From contig CATNEN010000039.1 in assembly GCA_950097015.1 (NCBI GenBank), forward strand, positions 20,577,501-20,641,500: 64,000 nt of DNA, given 5' to 3'. How positions within the stretch are numbered: the stretch's first letter is position 1; each line of letters starts with the position of its first letter. The position numbers were made by a program, and so were the translations under genes. Shown in pieces: positions 41,001-56,000 of the stretch. The notes under the pieces were generated by a model that made no database searches, was not told where the DNA came from, and saw only the letters and a program-made list of their open reading frames with translations. This stretch comes from Macrostomum hystrix (taxonomy: Eukaryota; Platyhelminthes; Macrostomidae).

Positions 41001-44000
41001 AGCCTCAGAGAACCCTAAAACCTATCAATGTGCCTCAGAGAACCCAGTTGGCCACAAAATAAATTTTGTTACTAAGGCCTGTACTCAACAAACAGACATT
41101 GTGTACTACTTAATTCGCTTATTAAAGATGCAATTTTTGGCTTCAATTTTCCAAACAAGCTTCTATAGAATTCAGTCCCAGTTCTTACTCAGTTTAGCCT
41201 GTTCCATTGTGCTTCTAGTCCAAGAGCTATTTGAGCAGAGCCTCACAAGTCTCTTTTTCTACCCTCTCCCGGCCTTCACAAAAATTGTTTTCGCATAAAA
41301 AAACTGCTTCGCACATGTCGGAAACGCCGGCATAGCCTAATCTGCAATGCTTCTTTGTATATACAAGCTCAAACTCGCAGCTTTGACGCTGCTCAAAATT
41401 AGCTCCACTGCCAAGTTCCAAGGTCAGAAGAAATTCACAATTTGACAATGCACTCGCTGCTGCTGCTGCTGCTGCTGCTTGGCCTGAGTTTTGCGAGCCT
41501 GTTTGTGCAAGCTCACAGCCAGGCAGCTGATCAGATCGAACCAAATATCAACCTGGCCCTGTCTGACGCTGACGACGCGGCCACCATCGAGGCCAAGTTG
41601 AGCAGTCTGCCCAGTGCCGCACTCAGAGGCTGCTACTCAATGCGACGCAAATTTCACTTTCGGGCCCGATTCAGGCTCAACCGAGACCTCATGCGATTCT
41701 ACTATGGAAAGACTTGAGCTTTATTGAATGCTTTTTGTGTGGAAATTATGCTGAACAATTTTTCTTGTTTTATTTTTATATTTTATTCCTTTTCTGTACA
41801 GAATGGTTTGGTACCATTCCATGGGTCCTTAAAGTGTTTTTGTACCATCGAATTTCAGTTTTTTCTTTCTTGTCTGCGTACTAAAAAAACTTGTGTGTAA
41901 ATAAAATAATTTATTAGCGCATAGTATATGGACATTTTCCGTCCTTCTAGCTTGTAAATTACCTTGGTATGCTTCTTTTACCATTTATTTCTTCTACTAA
42001 ATGGAAAAAGATTTGCATTGGATTTTAGAAAAAAACTAATCCAAACGCATAAAGTCCCACTTTCCAGCTCATACAGTCCCACCACAGCTCATACAGTCCC
42101 ATCACAGCTCATACAGTCCCATCACAGCTCATACAGTCCCACCACAGCTCATACAGTCCCACCACAGCTCATACAGTCCCACCACAGCTCATACAGTCCC
42201 ATCACAGCTCATTCAGTCCCATCACAGCTCATACAGTCCCACCACAGCTCATACAGTCCCATCACAGCTCATACAGTCCCACCACAGCTCATACAGTCCC
42301 ACCACAGCTCATACAGTCCCACCACAGCTCATACAGTCCCACCACAGCTCATACAGTCCCATCACAGCTCATACAGTCCCATCACAGCTCAAACAGTCCC
42401 ACCACAGCTCATACAGTCCCAACACAGCTCATACAGTCCCACCACAGCTCATACAGTCCCATCACAGCTCATACAGTCCCATCACAGCTCATACAGTCCC
42501 AACACAGCTCATACAGTCCCATCACAGCTCACACAGTCCCAACACAGCTCATACAGTCCCAACACAGCTCATACAGTCCCACCACAGCTCATACAGTCCC
42601 AACACAGCTCATACAGTCCCACCACAGCTCATACAGTCCCACCACAGCTCATACAGTCCCAACACAGCTCATACAGTCCCAACACAGCTCATACAGTCCC
42701 ATCACAGCTCAAACAGTCCCACCACAGCTCATACAGTTCTACACTAGCTAACTCGTCCATCAAAGCTGCTATTGTTCTCTCTCTCGCACCCACCCCAACA
42801 GCGGCTCGCAGCTGCAGTTCCGTACTCAGTACACAGTTGAGTCGGTCAATCCGGAAACTGCTCAGCTCACCCAGGATAATCTCAATGCCAAGTTTCACGC
42901 CGGCCTTCAAGCCAGAGCTGCCGAATTTCGTGTCCAAGGCTTTCCAAAGCAGTCCGCCTGCGACGATTGTCGACTAGAACTAGCCTGTGAGCCCAGCATT
43001 GACCAGCTGCAGAGCCGGCCGTACGCTGTTCGCCGACTCATCCACCTGATGCGAGCCAAGGTGTCGCCAAGCGTTCAGAACGACGCTGGCGAATCAGTTT
43101 CTATTAACCAATTAATTAGCCACTGGATCAAGGTGCTTTACCTGGACTACTTTAGAGACAGTCTGCGTACTAACTATATGCCGCAAATCTACACCTATGT
43201 GCCCTTTGACTCAGATATAGCAGTCGAAAATGATGAGATCAGGTGAGCGTACTTGTCTGCTGGTCTAACGATGTGTCCACACATGATTTACACATGTACA
43301 CACATGATTTACACATGTACACACATGATTTACACATGTACGCACAAGATTTAAAGGCTTCAATAAGGACTCTAACGCTTTCAAGGACTAAGATATAATT
43401 TTATATTCGGAGCCCTTTGACTACGATCAGATTACTTGGGTCTATATACAGCATTCCACATTGCTTTTCCAACTAATTGGAATTCAGTTTTTGTAGAAAT
43501 TCTAATAATCAATAAACTTTTTACAGAAGTCTTTGACTAATTCGTTTTGGTAGAAATTCTACAGCCAGTCACAGCCAGTCACAGATAGTCACAGCCAGTC
43601 ACTCAGCCATTCACACTGCTAGTCACACTGCCAGTCACACAGCTAATCACACAGAAATCCTGCTCCATCTCAACCCTTATAGAGGCCAGTTAAAGCTAAG
43701 TTACGTCCTGATGCGGGACCCAAAAATGTTCGATCCCGCATTCGCCAACCGCCATCTGTGGCCGGAGGAGGATTTTGCCGACAACTTTCTCAAGGCGTTC
43801 CGCGAGTTCAACCAGGTCACCAACCTATTCTCCACCGCGCCAGAACCGATGACCGACGTTGAGCTGTTCCCGCTGATGCCTCCGCAGGGTGACGTGCTGG
43901 TAGTTTCCCGGGTGGACAAGGAGGCCATTGTGACATTCGAAGGCCTGTCACGGGCGAATTGCTCAGATTCTGTTTTCTCGGAAAAGGTTTGCTGCTGCCG

Positions 44001-47000
44001 TTGTGACATCCTAATTTCAATAGTGTACATCAATTCATAGTAGCGGTTGTGGCATTGTGGTTAACGATAATAATTGCACGAGGGCTGGCATATCATTTGG
44101 TGATACTAGACCTGCAGCCAGGAAGTAGGCAGTTCTACCTATTTCGCTGACTCCTGAGCACACACGCACACAGATACCGTACGCAGGCACACGCTCACAC
44201 AGGTGTGTCCATCTGCCCTGACTTTCGCATCGTCAGGCAGTGTACACCTTCACTGTGCCTTGGAGGTTGGCCCTCAAGTGCGTAAACTGCACGACAAGCC
44301 CCCCAAGCCTTCTCTCCGCGGCTGCTGGGCTGCAAATGAATGTGGCCTTGCCGCGGAATCGAACTCAGGGACCTTGGTGCGAGAGGCAAACGCCTTAACC
44401 GCTCTGCCACCGACTCCCCCCGCCTAGTGGTTAGAGTGTCGAACTCGCGACTTAAAGGTCAGGGGTTCGATTCCCAACTCTATTAGAACAAGTTGTGCCC
44501 TTTAGCAAGACACTTGCTTCGTAAAGGGTAACCAAGGTGTAGCATCTTCCCAGTCCATTGACTGAACAGCTGTTCGCGGCCTTCAGATGCGCCGCGCAAT
44601 AGCTGCGACTGTACTGTCTTCTGGCCTTCTGGCTGCACTTCTGGCCCGACTGGTGCAAGTGTAATCAATTATTATTATTACAGTGAGCATCCACCATAAA
44701 GCATTCACTATACTGTAAGTAGTATTTCCGCAAAATCTTCTCCCGCCAACATCCAGCTGAGCCGCTTCAACTCGACCAAGTATCGCATTCAGACGCGCGA
44801 TCAAGTGCAAGCCATCCCTGAGCGAAGCGGCTGCACTGTACGCTTCCCCATTAGCGCCACTAATCCAGACGAGGTAGACACGAACACCTGGAACACGAAC
44901 CTCCTACTGCAGCTGTTTGGCTCTGTGTTCACTGGAGAATTTTCTAGGAACTCCCTGGAACTCGTAGACAAGAAGACCAGGTGTGTCTACTGCGATAGCA
45001 CCAGGCGCATCTACCTGGGAATCGATGCCGACTACAGAAACGTCAGTCTTGTCTCCAGTGTCGAACTGCTCACTGTGCTCAACTACGAAGAGAAGAAGCG
45101 TCACCTAATCTATGATCACGTGAGTTAATGAAGTCTTTTTTGTTTTATTTAGTCGTATCAATTGGCCCGTGCTATAGAATACCATATAGGTTAATAGAGA
45201 GCGATTTTAGTTGTTTTTGTCACCAGGGTCTTTGACAAGAATAGCTGAATATCTCGACGATGCTGACGTCGTATCGGGTATGTTAAATAAACCCTTGGTA
45301 TTTTGCCAGGGGGAATAGCGTGTTCTAACTACTATCAACTCCTTGGGTAGTCTAGCGGGTAGCAAGAAATCGAACCTCCGACCCCACAACATACCAGCTC
45401 CTGCCAGCACTGTCTTTGTCGAGCAGCTTTCGCAACCTGTTCATGGGCCGGCGACGCTATCAGCTTAGCGAGGCGGACAACGTTGACTTCGACTATCGGC
45501 GAATCAACGAACATGAACGATACAGCATCGTCTTCGACGCCAACATCCTGCCATCGGATGCCAGCTGGTCAGAGTATCACCTGCGAAAAGTGTTCACCGG
45601 CTGGATGTCCAGCCAGATGGAGCGCGGATCCAATGTCAAGCTGAGCAAAATCACTGTGCATAGTGAGTTGTACTTTTTGAGTACTTATATCTGGGTTCGG
45701 CTAAGCCTTAGTAACGACTAAAATGCATTTTAAACTTCTCAAAGACCTCTATAACGACTCAAACGCTTCTCGAACAACTCAACCTCTTCTTCAACAAATC
45801 AAACGCCTCTTAAACAACTCAAACTTAGATATTGCAAATCCTGCATTGAATTAATCAATAATAAAACGCGATGCAATTTCAGTCCTGGACCCTGTGGAGA
45901 TGTCTGAGTTCATTCCGCCACCCAAGGCAGAGGTGTACACTGCATTGGTCAACATGTCTATGCCAGTTTTTATAAAAAGCGATATTAACGTTAGAACGGT
46001 GGTAAGTTCCGCTGGCATTTCCTCTCTTAACCTTTACTCTCAATGTTATATTTTAAACAAAATTGCTACGCACCTTGCAATCACCATACAGATTAATGAC
46101 GCATTGTACAGTAGCCAAGACAGGGTCTTTAATTTGGGACTTGACGACGCTCAGTTTAATTTGCTCAAGTAAGTGCCTCATGACTAATAAAATCCAAGGT
46201 GGCACCCGCCCCCCCAAATCCAAGGTGGCACCCGCCCCCCCCCAAATCCAAGGTGGCACCCGCCCCCCAAATCCAAGGTGGCACCCGCCCCCCAAATCCA
46301 AGGTGGCACCTGCCCCCCAAATCCAAGGTGGCACCCGCCCCCCCAAATCCAAGGTGGCACCCGCCCCCCAAATACAGGGTGGCACCCGCCCCCCAAAGGT
46401 TGTCCCCTAAAGGAGGTAGAGCCCTCCAAATAAAGTGATGCCCCTAATCCAATGTGACATTCCCCCTAATTCAAGCTGGAGCCCCTACTTAGACTCGGCC
46501 CCTCAAAAAATCCTGGCTGATTAGTGGCAACCAGAGTACAGCTTTTGCGTCTCTGTGATCTAATTTTGCAGCCGAAGCATGCCAGATGGAACCAGTACTA
46601 CCTACCTGAACATTGAGAACTGCCCGGCCACAATGCTCATTCATCTGCCACAGCTGCTGACTCGCAGCAGTGTTATTCGCAAACTCCGAACTGGTTTGAA
46701 ATGGTCAGCCGACACAATTGACATCGACTTCGGCAAAGCAGACATCAGCGGTATGTGGCACTGCTTCTTTTCAATGTTAGGAAGTATTGCGAGCTAAATT
46801 CTATTCTATGTTTGATAGACAGATATACAAAATGAAACAAATATCACCAAACCCCTCCTCACAATGTACACTGAACTCACTCGACCAAACCCCTCCTCAC
46901 AATGTACACTGAACTCACTCGACCAAACCCCTCCTCACAATGTACACTGAACTCACTTGACCAAACCCCTCCTCACAATGTACACTGAACTCACTTGACC

Positions 47001-50000
47001 AAACCCCTCCTCACAATGTACACTGAACTCACTCGACCAAACCCCTCCTCACAATGTACACTGAACTCACTCGACCAAACCGCTCCTCACAATGTACACT
47101 GAACTCACTCGACCAAACCGCTCCTCACAATGTACACTGAACTCACTCGACCAAACCCCTCCTCACAATGTACACTGAACTCACTCGACCAAACCGCTCC
47201 TCACAATGTACACTGAACTCACTCGACCAAACCGCTCCTCACAATGTACACTGAACTCACTCGACCAAACCCCTCCTCACAATGTACACTGAACTCACTC
47301 GACCAAACCCCTCCTCACAATGTACACTGAACTCACTCGACCAAACCCCTCCTCACAATGTACACAGAACTCACTCGACCAAACCGCTCCTCACAATGTA
47401 CACTGAACTCACTCGACCAAACCCCTCCTCACAATGTACACTGAACTCACTCGACCAAACCGCTCCTCACAATGTACACTGAACTCACTCGAACAAACCG
47501 CTCCTCACAATGTACACTGAACTTACTCGACCAAACCCCTCCTCACAATGTACACAGAACTCACTCGACCAAACCCCTCCTCACAATGTACACTGAACTC
47601 ACTCGACCAAACCGCTCCTCACAATGTACACTGAACTCACTCGACCAAACCGCTCCTCACAATGTACACTGAACTCACTCGACCAAACCCCTCCTCACAA
47701 TGTACACTGAACTCACTCGACCAAACCGCTCCTCACAATGTACACTGAACTCACTCGACCAAACCGCTCCTCACAATGTACACTGAACTCACTCGACCAA
47801 ACCCCTCCTCACAATGTACACTGAACTCACTCGACCAAACCCCTCCTCACAATGTACACTGAACTCACTCGACCAAACCCCTCCTCACAATGTACACTGA
47901 ACTTACTCGACCAAACCGCTCCTCACAATGTACACTGAACTCACTCGACCAAACCGCTCCTCACAATGTACACTGAACTCACTCGACCAAACCCCTCCTC
48001 ACAATGTACACTGAGCTCACTCGACCAAACCCCTCCTCACAATGTACACTGAACTCACTCGACCAAACCCCTCCTCACAATGTACACTGAGCTCACTCGA
48101 CCTCCGAATGTACACTCTACTAACTTTCTCACCTATTTCCCTGCTGCAGTATTCTACGACTCAAAGGCTCTGATGAGGGTTGACTGCAGCCAGACTTCGC
48201 GCCGCGTCAAGTTCCTGATCATGCTGCGCCTGCTGAACACTGCCGGCAACCAAGCCATCGCCAATGTCACTCACAGCACCAAAGAGTTCAGATATCGCGA
48301 CGAAATGATTGCCGGTATGAAGAGAATAGTTGAGCACAACATACTGGACTTCTACGGTCTGGACATCAGCATCACTGGAACCAAGGCGGTCGAGATTATG
48401 TTCCGTTCCACCTTCAACACCGGAGTGGTACAGGTTGACTACAACCTCATCAGCGGTATCCCCGGCTTCAAGTGGATCACTTTAGTGCGCGATACTAATG
48501 AGCTTCTGAATAGAATTAGCCTCAGGACCAGCTATGATGGGCACCAGTATCACGATGTGATAAAGAAGATCGGCTATGTCCAGTTAAGAGGAGTGCCAAC
48601 CACTCAAGGTTTGTGGTTCAGCGGGTTTCGTCCGTCACTGTCATCACCGTCACTGTCCGTCTGTCATCACTGTCACTCTGTCACTGTCCGTCTGTCATCA
48701 ATGTCACTCTGTCACTGTCCGTCTGTCATCACTGTCACTGTCCGTCTGTCATCACTGTCACTGTCCGTCTGTCATCACTGTCACTGTCCGTCTGTCATCG
48801 CTGTCACTGTCCGTCTGTCATCACTGTCACTGTCCGTCTGTCATCACTGTCACTCTGTCATCACTGTCACTCTGTCATCACTGTCACTCTGTCATCACTG
48901 TCACTCTGTCATCACTGTCACTCTGTCATCACTGTCACTCTGTCATCACTGTCACTCTGTCATCACTGTCACTCTGTCATCACTGTCACTCTGTCATCAC
49001 TGTCACTCTGTCATCACTGTCACTCTGTCATCACTGTCACTCTGTCATCACTGTCACTCTGTCATCACTGTCACTCTGTCATCACTGTCACTGTCCGTGT
49101 GTCATCACTGTCACTGTCCATCTGTCATCACTGTCACTCTGTCAGTGTCTGTCTGTCATCACTGTCACTCTGTCAGTGACCGTCTGTCATCACTGTCACT
49201 CTGTCAGTGTCCGTCTGTCATCACAGTCAGTGTCACTATGTCATCATTGTCACTATCACTCTGCTATCACTGTCACTCTGTCATCACTGTCACTCTGTCA
49301 TCACTGTCACTCTGTCATCACTGTCACTCTGCTATCACTGTCACTCTGTCAGTGTCCGTCTGTCATCACTGTCACTCTGCTATCACTGTCACTCTATCAC
49401 ACGTGTCAGAGTCTATCACATTGCCACTTAGTTTTTTACATGCAGTGCCAGTTATTACCATTTTTCTCTAAAATTTTCTTCGTTGTTATATATTTCTTGT
49501 CTGAAATGAAAGAGCTGGCCTTTGAAAATGACACTTTTTTATATTTTCAGTTTATGACAGATGCTCATTTAGCCGACACTTTCGAGTTCTGCAGACGACT
49601 CAACTGAAAATCATCGACAGGAACCAGTTCCAGCTGCTGGGCTATTATCTGAACTCAACTAAAGCACTGCATTACTTGGTGGGCTGGTGCACCTGTGCAA
49701 CTAAAATAATTGCTAAATTCATCCGACCTGTCCTCAAAGACCTGTCCTCTAGACCTGTCCTCAGAGACCTGTCCTCTAGACCTGTCCTCTAGACCTCTAG
49801 ACTACGGCATGACATAGACCTGTCCTCTAGACCTGTCCTCTAGACCTGTCTTCTAGACCTGTCCTCTAGACCTGTCCTCTAGACCTGTCCTCTAGACCTG
49901 TCCTCTAGACCTGTCCTCAAAGACATGTCCTCTAGACCTGTCCTCAAAGACCTGTCCTCTAGACCTGTCCTCAGAGACCTGTCCTCTAGACCTGTCCTCT

Positions 50001-53000
50001 AGACCTGTCCTCTAGACCTGTCCTCTAGACCTGTCCTCAGAGACCTGTCCTCTAGACCTGTCTTCTAGACCTGTCCTCTAGACCTGTCCTCTAGACCTGT
50101 CCTCTAGACCTGTCCTCTAGACCTGTCCTCTAGACCTGTCCTCAGAGACCTGTCCTCTAGACCTGTCCTCAAAGACCTGTCCTCTAGACCTGTCCTCAAA
50201 GACCTGTCCTCAGAGACCTGTCCTCTAGACCTGTCCTCAGAGACCTGTCCTCTAGACCTGTCCTCAGAGACCTGTCCTCTAGACCTGTCCTCTAGACCTG
50301 TCCTCTAGACCTGTCCTCTAGACCTGTCCTCTAGACCTGTCCTCCAGACCTGTCCTCAAAGACCTGTCCTCTAGACCTGTCCTCAAAGACCTGTCCTCTA
50401 GACCTGTCCTCTAGACCTCTAGACTACGGCATGACATAGACCTGTCCTCTAGACCTGTCCTCTAGACCTGTCCTCAAAGACATGTCCTCTAGACCTGTCC
50501 TCAAAGACCTGTCCTCTAGACCTGTCCTCAGAGACCTGTCCTCTAGACCTGTCCTCTAGACCTGTCCTCTAGACCTGTCCTCTAGACCTGTCCTCTAGAC
50601 CTGTCCTCTAGACCTGTCCTCTAGACCTGTCCTCAAAGACCTGTCCTCTAGACCTGTCCTCAAAGACCTGTCCTCAGAGACCTGTCCTCTAGACCTGTCC
50701 TCTAGACCTGTCCTCTAGACCTGTCCTCTAGACCTGTCCTCTAGACCTGTCCTCCAGACCTGTCCTCAGAGACCTGTCCTCTAGACCTGTCCTCTAGACC
50801 TGTCCTCAGAGACCTGTCCTCAGAGACCTGTCCTCTAGACCTGTCCTCAGAGACCTGTCCTCTAGACCTGTCCTCAGAGACCTGTCCTCTAGACCTGTCC
50901 TCTAGACCTGTCCTCTAGACCTGTCCTCTAGACCTGTCCTCTAGACCTGTCCTCTAGACCTGTCCTCTAGACCTGTCCTCTAGACCTGTCCTCAGAGACC
51001 TGTCCTTTGACCCGTCTTGGCACCCAATTCTCACTTTCCAGATGAACACAATCTACGTTCTGAAATTAAGTCAGCTTCAAATCTACAGCGTGGTTCCGAA
51101 TACTACTGTACTGCATCGGCACGGCATCAACAACAGGTAAATTTTGCTGAACTTATAACCGAATTTATCTATTATAAACAAGATATGAGATACGCAATAA
51201 AAATTTTAATTCCACCTCTAGTTCCGACACGTTAGAATTCGACATCTCTTACGAGCTAATTGGGTCGCACTGGTTCAACATTGAAGATGACATTGTGAAC
51301 ATTTTTGTCAATCAAATGCTGGACAGACTGGCACAAGCCTATGGATTCGTTAGACAGCAGGCCATTATACAAAGTAAGGCCGGTTTGTCATATGCTAAAT
51401 CTATTTACCTTTCTTAACTAATTAACTTTCATCCTTTACCGAAATAATATTTACAGTGCTCAATGTAAAGCAGAATGGTATTCACTGCGTCTCAAAAATT
51501 GTCTCAGGAGCAGACAGCACCACCACCAGTGAGTCCGTGTTTCTAATAAAAATGATAAACAGTATTAGAAACCACATGCTCATCATTCCTTCGTTCACTC
51601 TCCCATCCCCATAGTGGTCTACTCTCCCATCCCATCCTGGTCTACTCTCCCATCTCATCCTGGTCTACTCTCCCATCCTATCCTGGTCTACTCTCCCATC
51701 TCATCCTGGTCTACTCTCCCATCTCATCCTGGTCTACTCTCCCATCTCATCCTGGTCTACTCTCCCATCTCATCCTGGTCTACTCTCCCATCTCATCCTG
51801 GTCTACTCTCCCATCCTGGTCTACTCTCCCATCCTGGTCTACTCTCCCATCCCATCCTGGTCTACTCTCCCATCTCATCCTGGTCTACTCTCCCATCTCA
51901 TCCTGGTCTACTCTCCCATCTCATCCTGGTCTACTCTCCCATCCTGGTCTACTCTCCCATCCTATCCTGGTCTACTCTCCCATCCTGGTCTACTCTCCCA
52001 TCCCATCCTGGTCTACTCTCCCATCCTGGTCTACTCTCCCATCCCATCCTGGTCTACTCTCCCATCCCATCCTGGTCTACTCTCCCATCTCATCCTGGTC
52101 TACTCTCCCATCCTGGTCTACTCTCCCATCCAATCCTGGTCTACTCTCCCATCCTGGTCTACTCTCCCATCCTGGTCTACTCTCCCATCCCATCCTGGTC
52201 TACTCTCCCATCTCATCCTGGTCTACTCTCCCATCCTGGTCTACTCTCCCATCCTGGTCTACTCTCCCATCCTGGTCTACTCTCCCATCCTGGTCTACTC
52301 TCCCATCCCATCCTGGTCTACTCTCCCATCTCATCCAGGTCTACTCTCCCATCCCATCCTGGTCTACTCTCCCATCTCATCCTGGTCTACTCTCCCATCC
52401 TGGTCTACTCTCCCATCCCATCCTGGTCTACTCTCCCATCCCATCCTGGTCTACTCTCCCATCTCATCCTGGTCTACTCTCCCATCCTGGTCTACTCTCC
52501 CATCCAATCCTGGTCTACTCTCCCATCCTGGTCTACTCTCCCATCCTGGTCTACTCTCCCATCCTGGTCTACTCTCCCATCCCATCCTGGTCTACTCTCC
52601 CATCTCATCCTGGTCTACTCTCCCATCCTGGTCTACTCTCCCATCCTGGTCTACTCTCCCATCCTATCCTGTTCTACTCTCCCATCTCATCCTGGTCTAC
52701 TCTCCCATCTCATCCTGGTCTACTCTCCCATCTCATCCTGGTCTACTCTCCCATCTCATCCTGGTCTACTCTCCCATCCTATCCTGGTCTACTATCCCAT
52801 CTCATCCTGGTCTACTCTCCCATCCCATCCTGGTCTACTCTCCCATCCTATCCTGTTCTACTCTCCCATCTCATCCTGGTCTACTCTCCCATCTCATCCT
52901 GGTCTACTCTCCCATCTCATCCTGGTCTACTCTCCCATCTCATCCTGGTCTACTCTCCCATCTCATCCTGGTCTACTCTCCCATCTCATCCTGGTCTACT

Positions 53001-56000
53001 CTCCCATCTCATCCTGTTCTACTCTCCAATCCTGGTCTACTCTCCCATCCTATCCTTGTCTACTCTCCCATCTCATCCTGGTCTACTCTCCCATCTCATC
53101 CTGGTCTACTCTCCCATCCTATCCTGGTCTACTCTCCCATCTCATCCTGGTCTACTCTCCCATCCTATCCTGTTCTACTCTCCCATCTCATCCTGGTCTA
53201 CTCTCCCATCCTATCCTGTTCTACTCTCCCATCTCATCCTGGTCTACTCTCCCATCTCATCCTGGTCTACTCTCCCATCTCATCCTGGTCTACTCTCCAA
53301 TCCTGGTCTACTCTCCCATCCTATCCTGGTCTACTCTCCCATCTCATCCTGGTCTACTCTCCCATCTCATCCTGGTCTACTCTCCCATCCTATCCTGTTC
53401 TACTCTCCCATCTCATCCTGTTCTACTCTCCCATCTCATCCTGGTCTACTCTCCCATCTCATCCTGGTCTACTCTCCCATCTCATCCTGGTCTACTCTCC
53501 CATCCTAGTCTACTCTCCTATTCTGGTCTACTCTCCCTTCTGAACACCCATGATTCTTCCAAGTCCAGCTCTAGTTAATTTATAATTTCATTAAAACCAG
53601 TACAAGATAGTTAAGCAAGCAACTTTTTCCTGTTGTATTCTTTTCTGCCTACTTCTCTTTGGGTCAGTAGTGTGAATGGTATTTTGAATGTTATTAGTAG
53701 AAATGCTGCAAACGCACTTTCAGAGCGTGTCGGCTGCTTCCCCGTGCTGGAACCATCGCTGACACTTGGAGTCTGCGCCAAGAATAATCCGCAAATTGCC
53801 CGTCAGGTGCCAATCAAGCACAGCTTTGTGCTGTCAGTCAATAGCGACTTTGTCTACAGCGACATATTTCCACAGAATGACCCGGAAGCTCGAGCAATCA
53901 TTGAGTACATGGTAAGGGTTGATGAGCATCCCTTAGACAGCTCACTTCTGACATGTCACTTCGGACAGGTCACTTCTGACAGGTCACTTCTGACAGGTCA
54001 CTTCTGACAGGTCACTTCTGACATGTCACTTCTGACAGCTCACTTCTGACATGTCACTTTTGACAGCTCACTTCTGACATGTCACTTTTGACAGCTCAAC
54101 TCTGACAGCTCACTTTTGACAGCTCAACTCTGACAGCTCACTTCTGACAGCTCACTTCTGACATGTCACTTCTGACAGCTCACTTATGACAGATCACTTC
54201 TGACATGTCACTTCTGACAGCTCAACTCTGACAGCTCACTTCTGACAGCTCACTTCTGACAGCTCACTTTTGACAGCTCACTTCTGACAGCTCACTTCTG
54301 ACAGCTCACTTCTGACAGCTCACTTTTGACATGTCACTTTTGACAGCTCAACTCTGACAGCTCAATTCTGTCATGTCACTTCTGACGACTCAGGTCTGAC
54401 ACCTCACATCTGACACCTTACTTCTGACAGCTCACTTCTGACACCACACTTCTGACACCACACTATTGACAGCTCACTTATGACACGGCAGTTTCGACAC
54501 CTCAGTTCTGACACCCAGTTCTTACACCTCAGGTCTTGCAGTTCTGACAACTCAGTTCTGACACATTATGTTTGACACCTCAGTTCTGACACATTATGTT
54601 TGACACCTCAGTTCTGACACATTATGTTTGACACCTCAGTTCTGACACATTATGTTTGACAACTCAGTTCTGACACATTATGTTTGACACCTCAGTTCTG
54701 ACACATTATGTTTGACACCTCAGTTCTGACACATTATGTTTGACACCTCAGTTCTGACACATTATGTTTGACACCTCAGTTCTGACACATTATGTTTGAC
54801 ACCTCAGTTCTAACACCCAGTTCTGACACCTCAGTTCTTACACCTCAGGTCTTGCAGTTCTGACACATTATGTTTGGCACCTCAGTTCTGACACATTATG
54901 TTTGGCACCTCAGTTCTGACACATTATGTTTGACACCTCAGTTCTGACACATTATGTTTGACACCTCAGTTCTGACACATTATGTTTGACACCTCAGTTC
55001 TGACACTTGACTTGTCACTGAGATATTTTCTCAAGCTAAAACATGGCTTAACCACCGCCGTCTCACATAGTTGGCCCTAACGTTTGACGATCGAATCACG
55101 CCTGGCATTCAGCTCACCTGGGATCCGACCTATATTGGACAAACGTCAATGGAAGTTGCGTAAGTCTCAATGTCAATTGTTTTACTGTCGCTAAGTGGCT
55201 AATTAGACATATAGAACAAGTTAACAGTCTCATTCCGTCTAATCACCTACAGAGCAACCACTTCACCGCTGCAAATCAGAGTGGAAACCAACTATATTCT
55301 GCTCAAGTCGAAAAACTTAACTGCCAGTGTGACCTCAAACATGATTGAATCAATCTTTAATTCTAATGTTAAAAAAGTTCTTAGCTACTTTGGCACTGGC
55401 TCCATACAGCGGTCTGTTATTAAACGTGAGTATTTGACTGGTCTCTCATATTCACGCTTTAAAGACTAAAGATTCTTAGACAAATCAGTCATATACTAAC
55501 AATTCATAGACCAATGAGTCATAAACCATAGAGTAGTCATGGATCATAGATTAGTCATGGATCATAGAGTAGTCATGGACCATAGATTAGTCATGGACCA
55601 TAGATTAGTCATGGACCATAGAGTAGTCATGGACCATAGATTAGTCATGGACCATAGAGTAGTCATGGAACATAGATTAGTCATGGACCATAGAGTAGTC
55701 ATGGACCATAGATTAGTCATGGACCATAGAGTAGTCATGGACCATAGAGTAGTCATGGACCATAGAGTAGTCATGGACCATAGAGTAGTCATGGACCATA
55801 GATTAGTCATGGACCATAGAGTAGTCATGGACCATAGATTAGTCATGGACCATAGATTAGTCATGGACCATAGAGTAGTCATGGACCATAGAGTAGTCAT
55901 GGACCATAGAGTAGTCATGGACCATAGATTAGCCATGGACCATAGAGTAGTCATGGACCATAGATTAGTCATGGACCACAGAGTGCTAGGCAAATTAGTC

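Noticed and set aside
45200..45400. Additional SINE in giant-gene intron 18
   Set aside because: There is an antisense box-B-like segment near 45370 (AAATCGAACCTCCGACC), but I found no second copy of the body in the window, so it is not supported enough to list.
51614..53578. 654-codon open frame
   Set aside because: It is produced by 23- and 18-bp repeats within an intron, has no start context or domain, and the flanking exons splice in phase around it.
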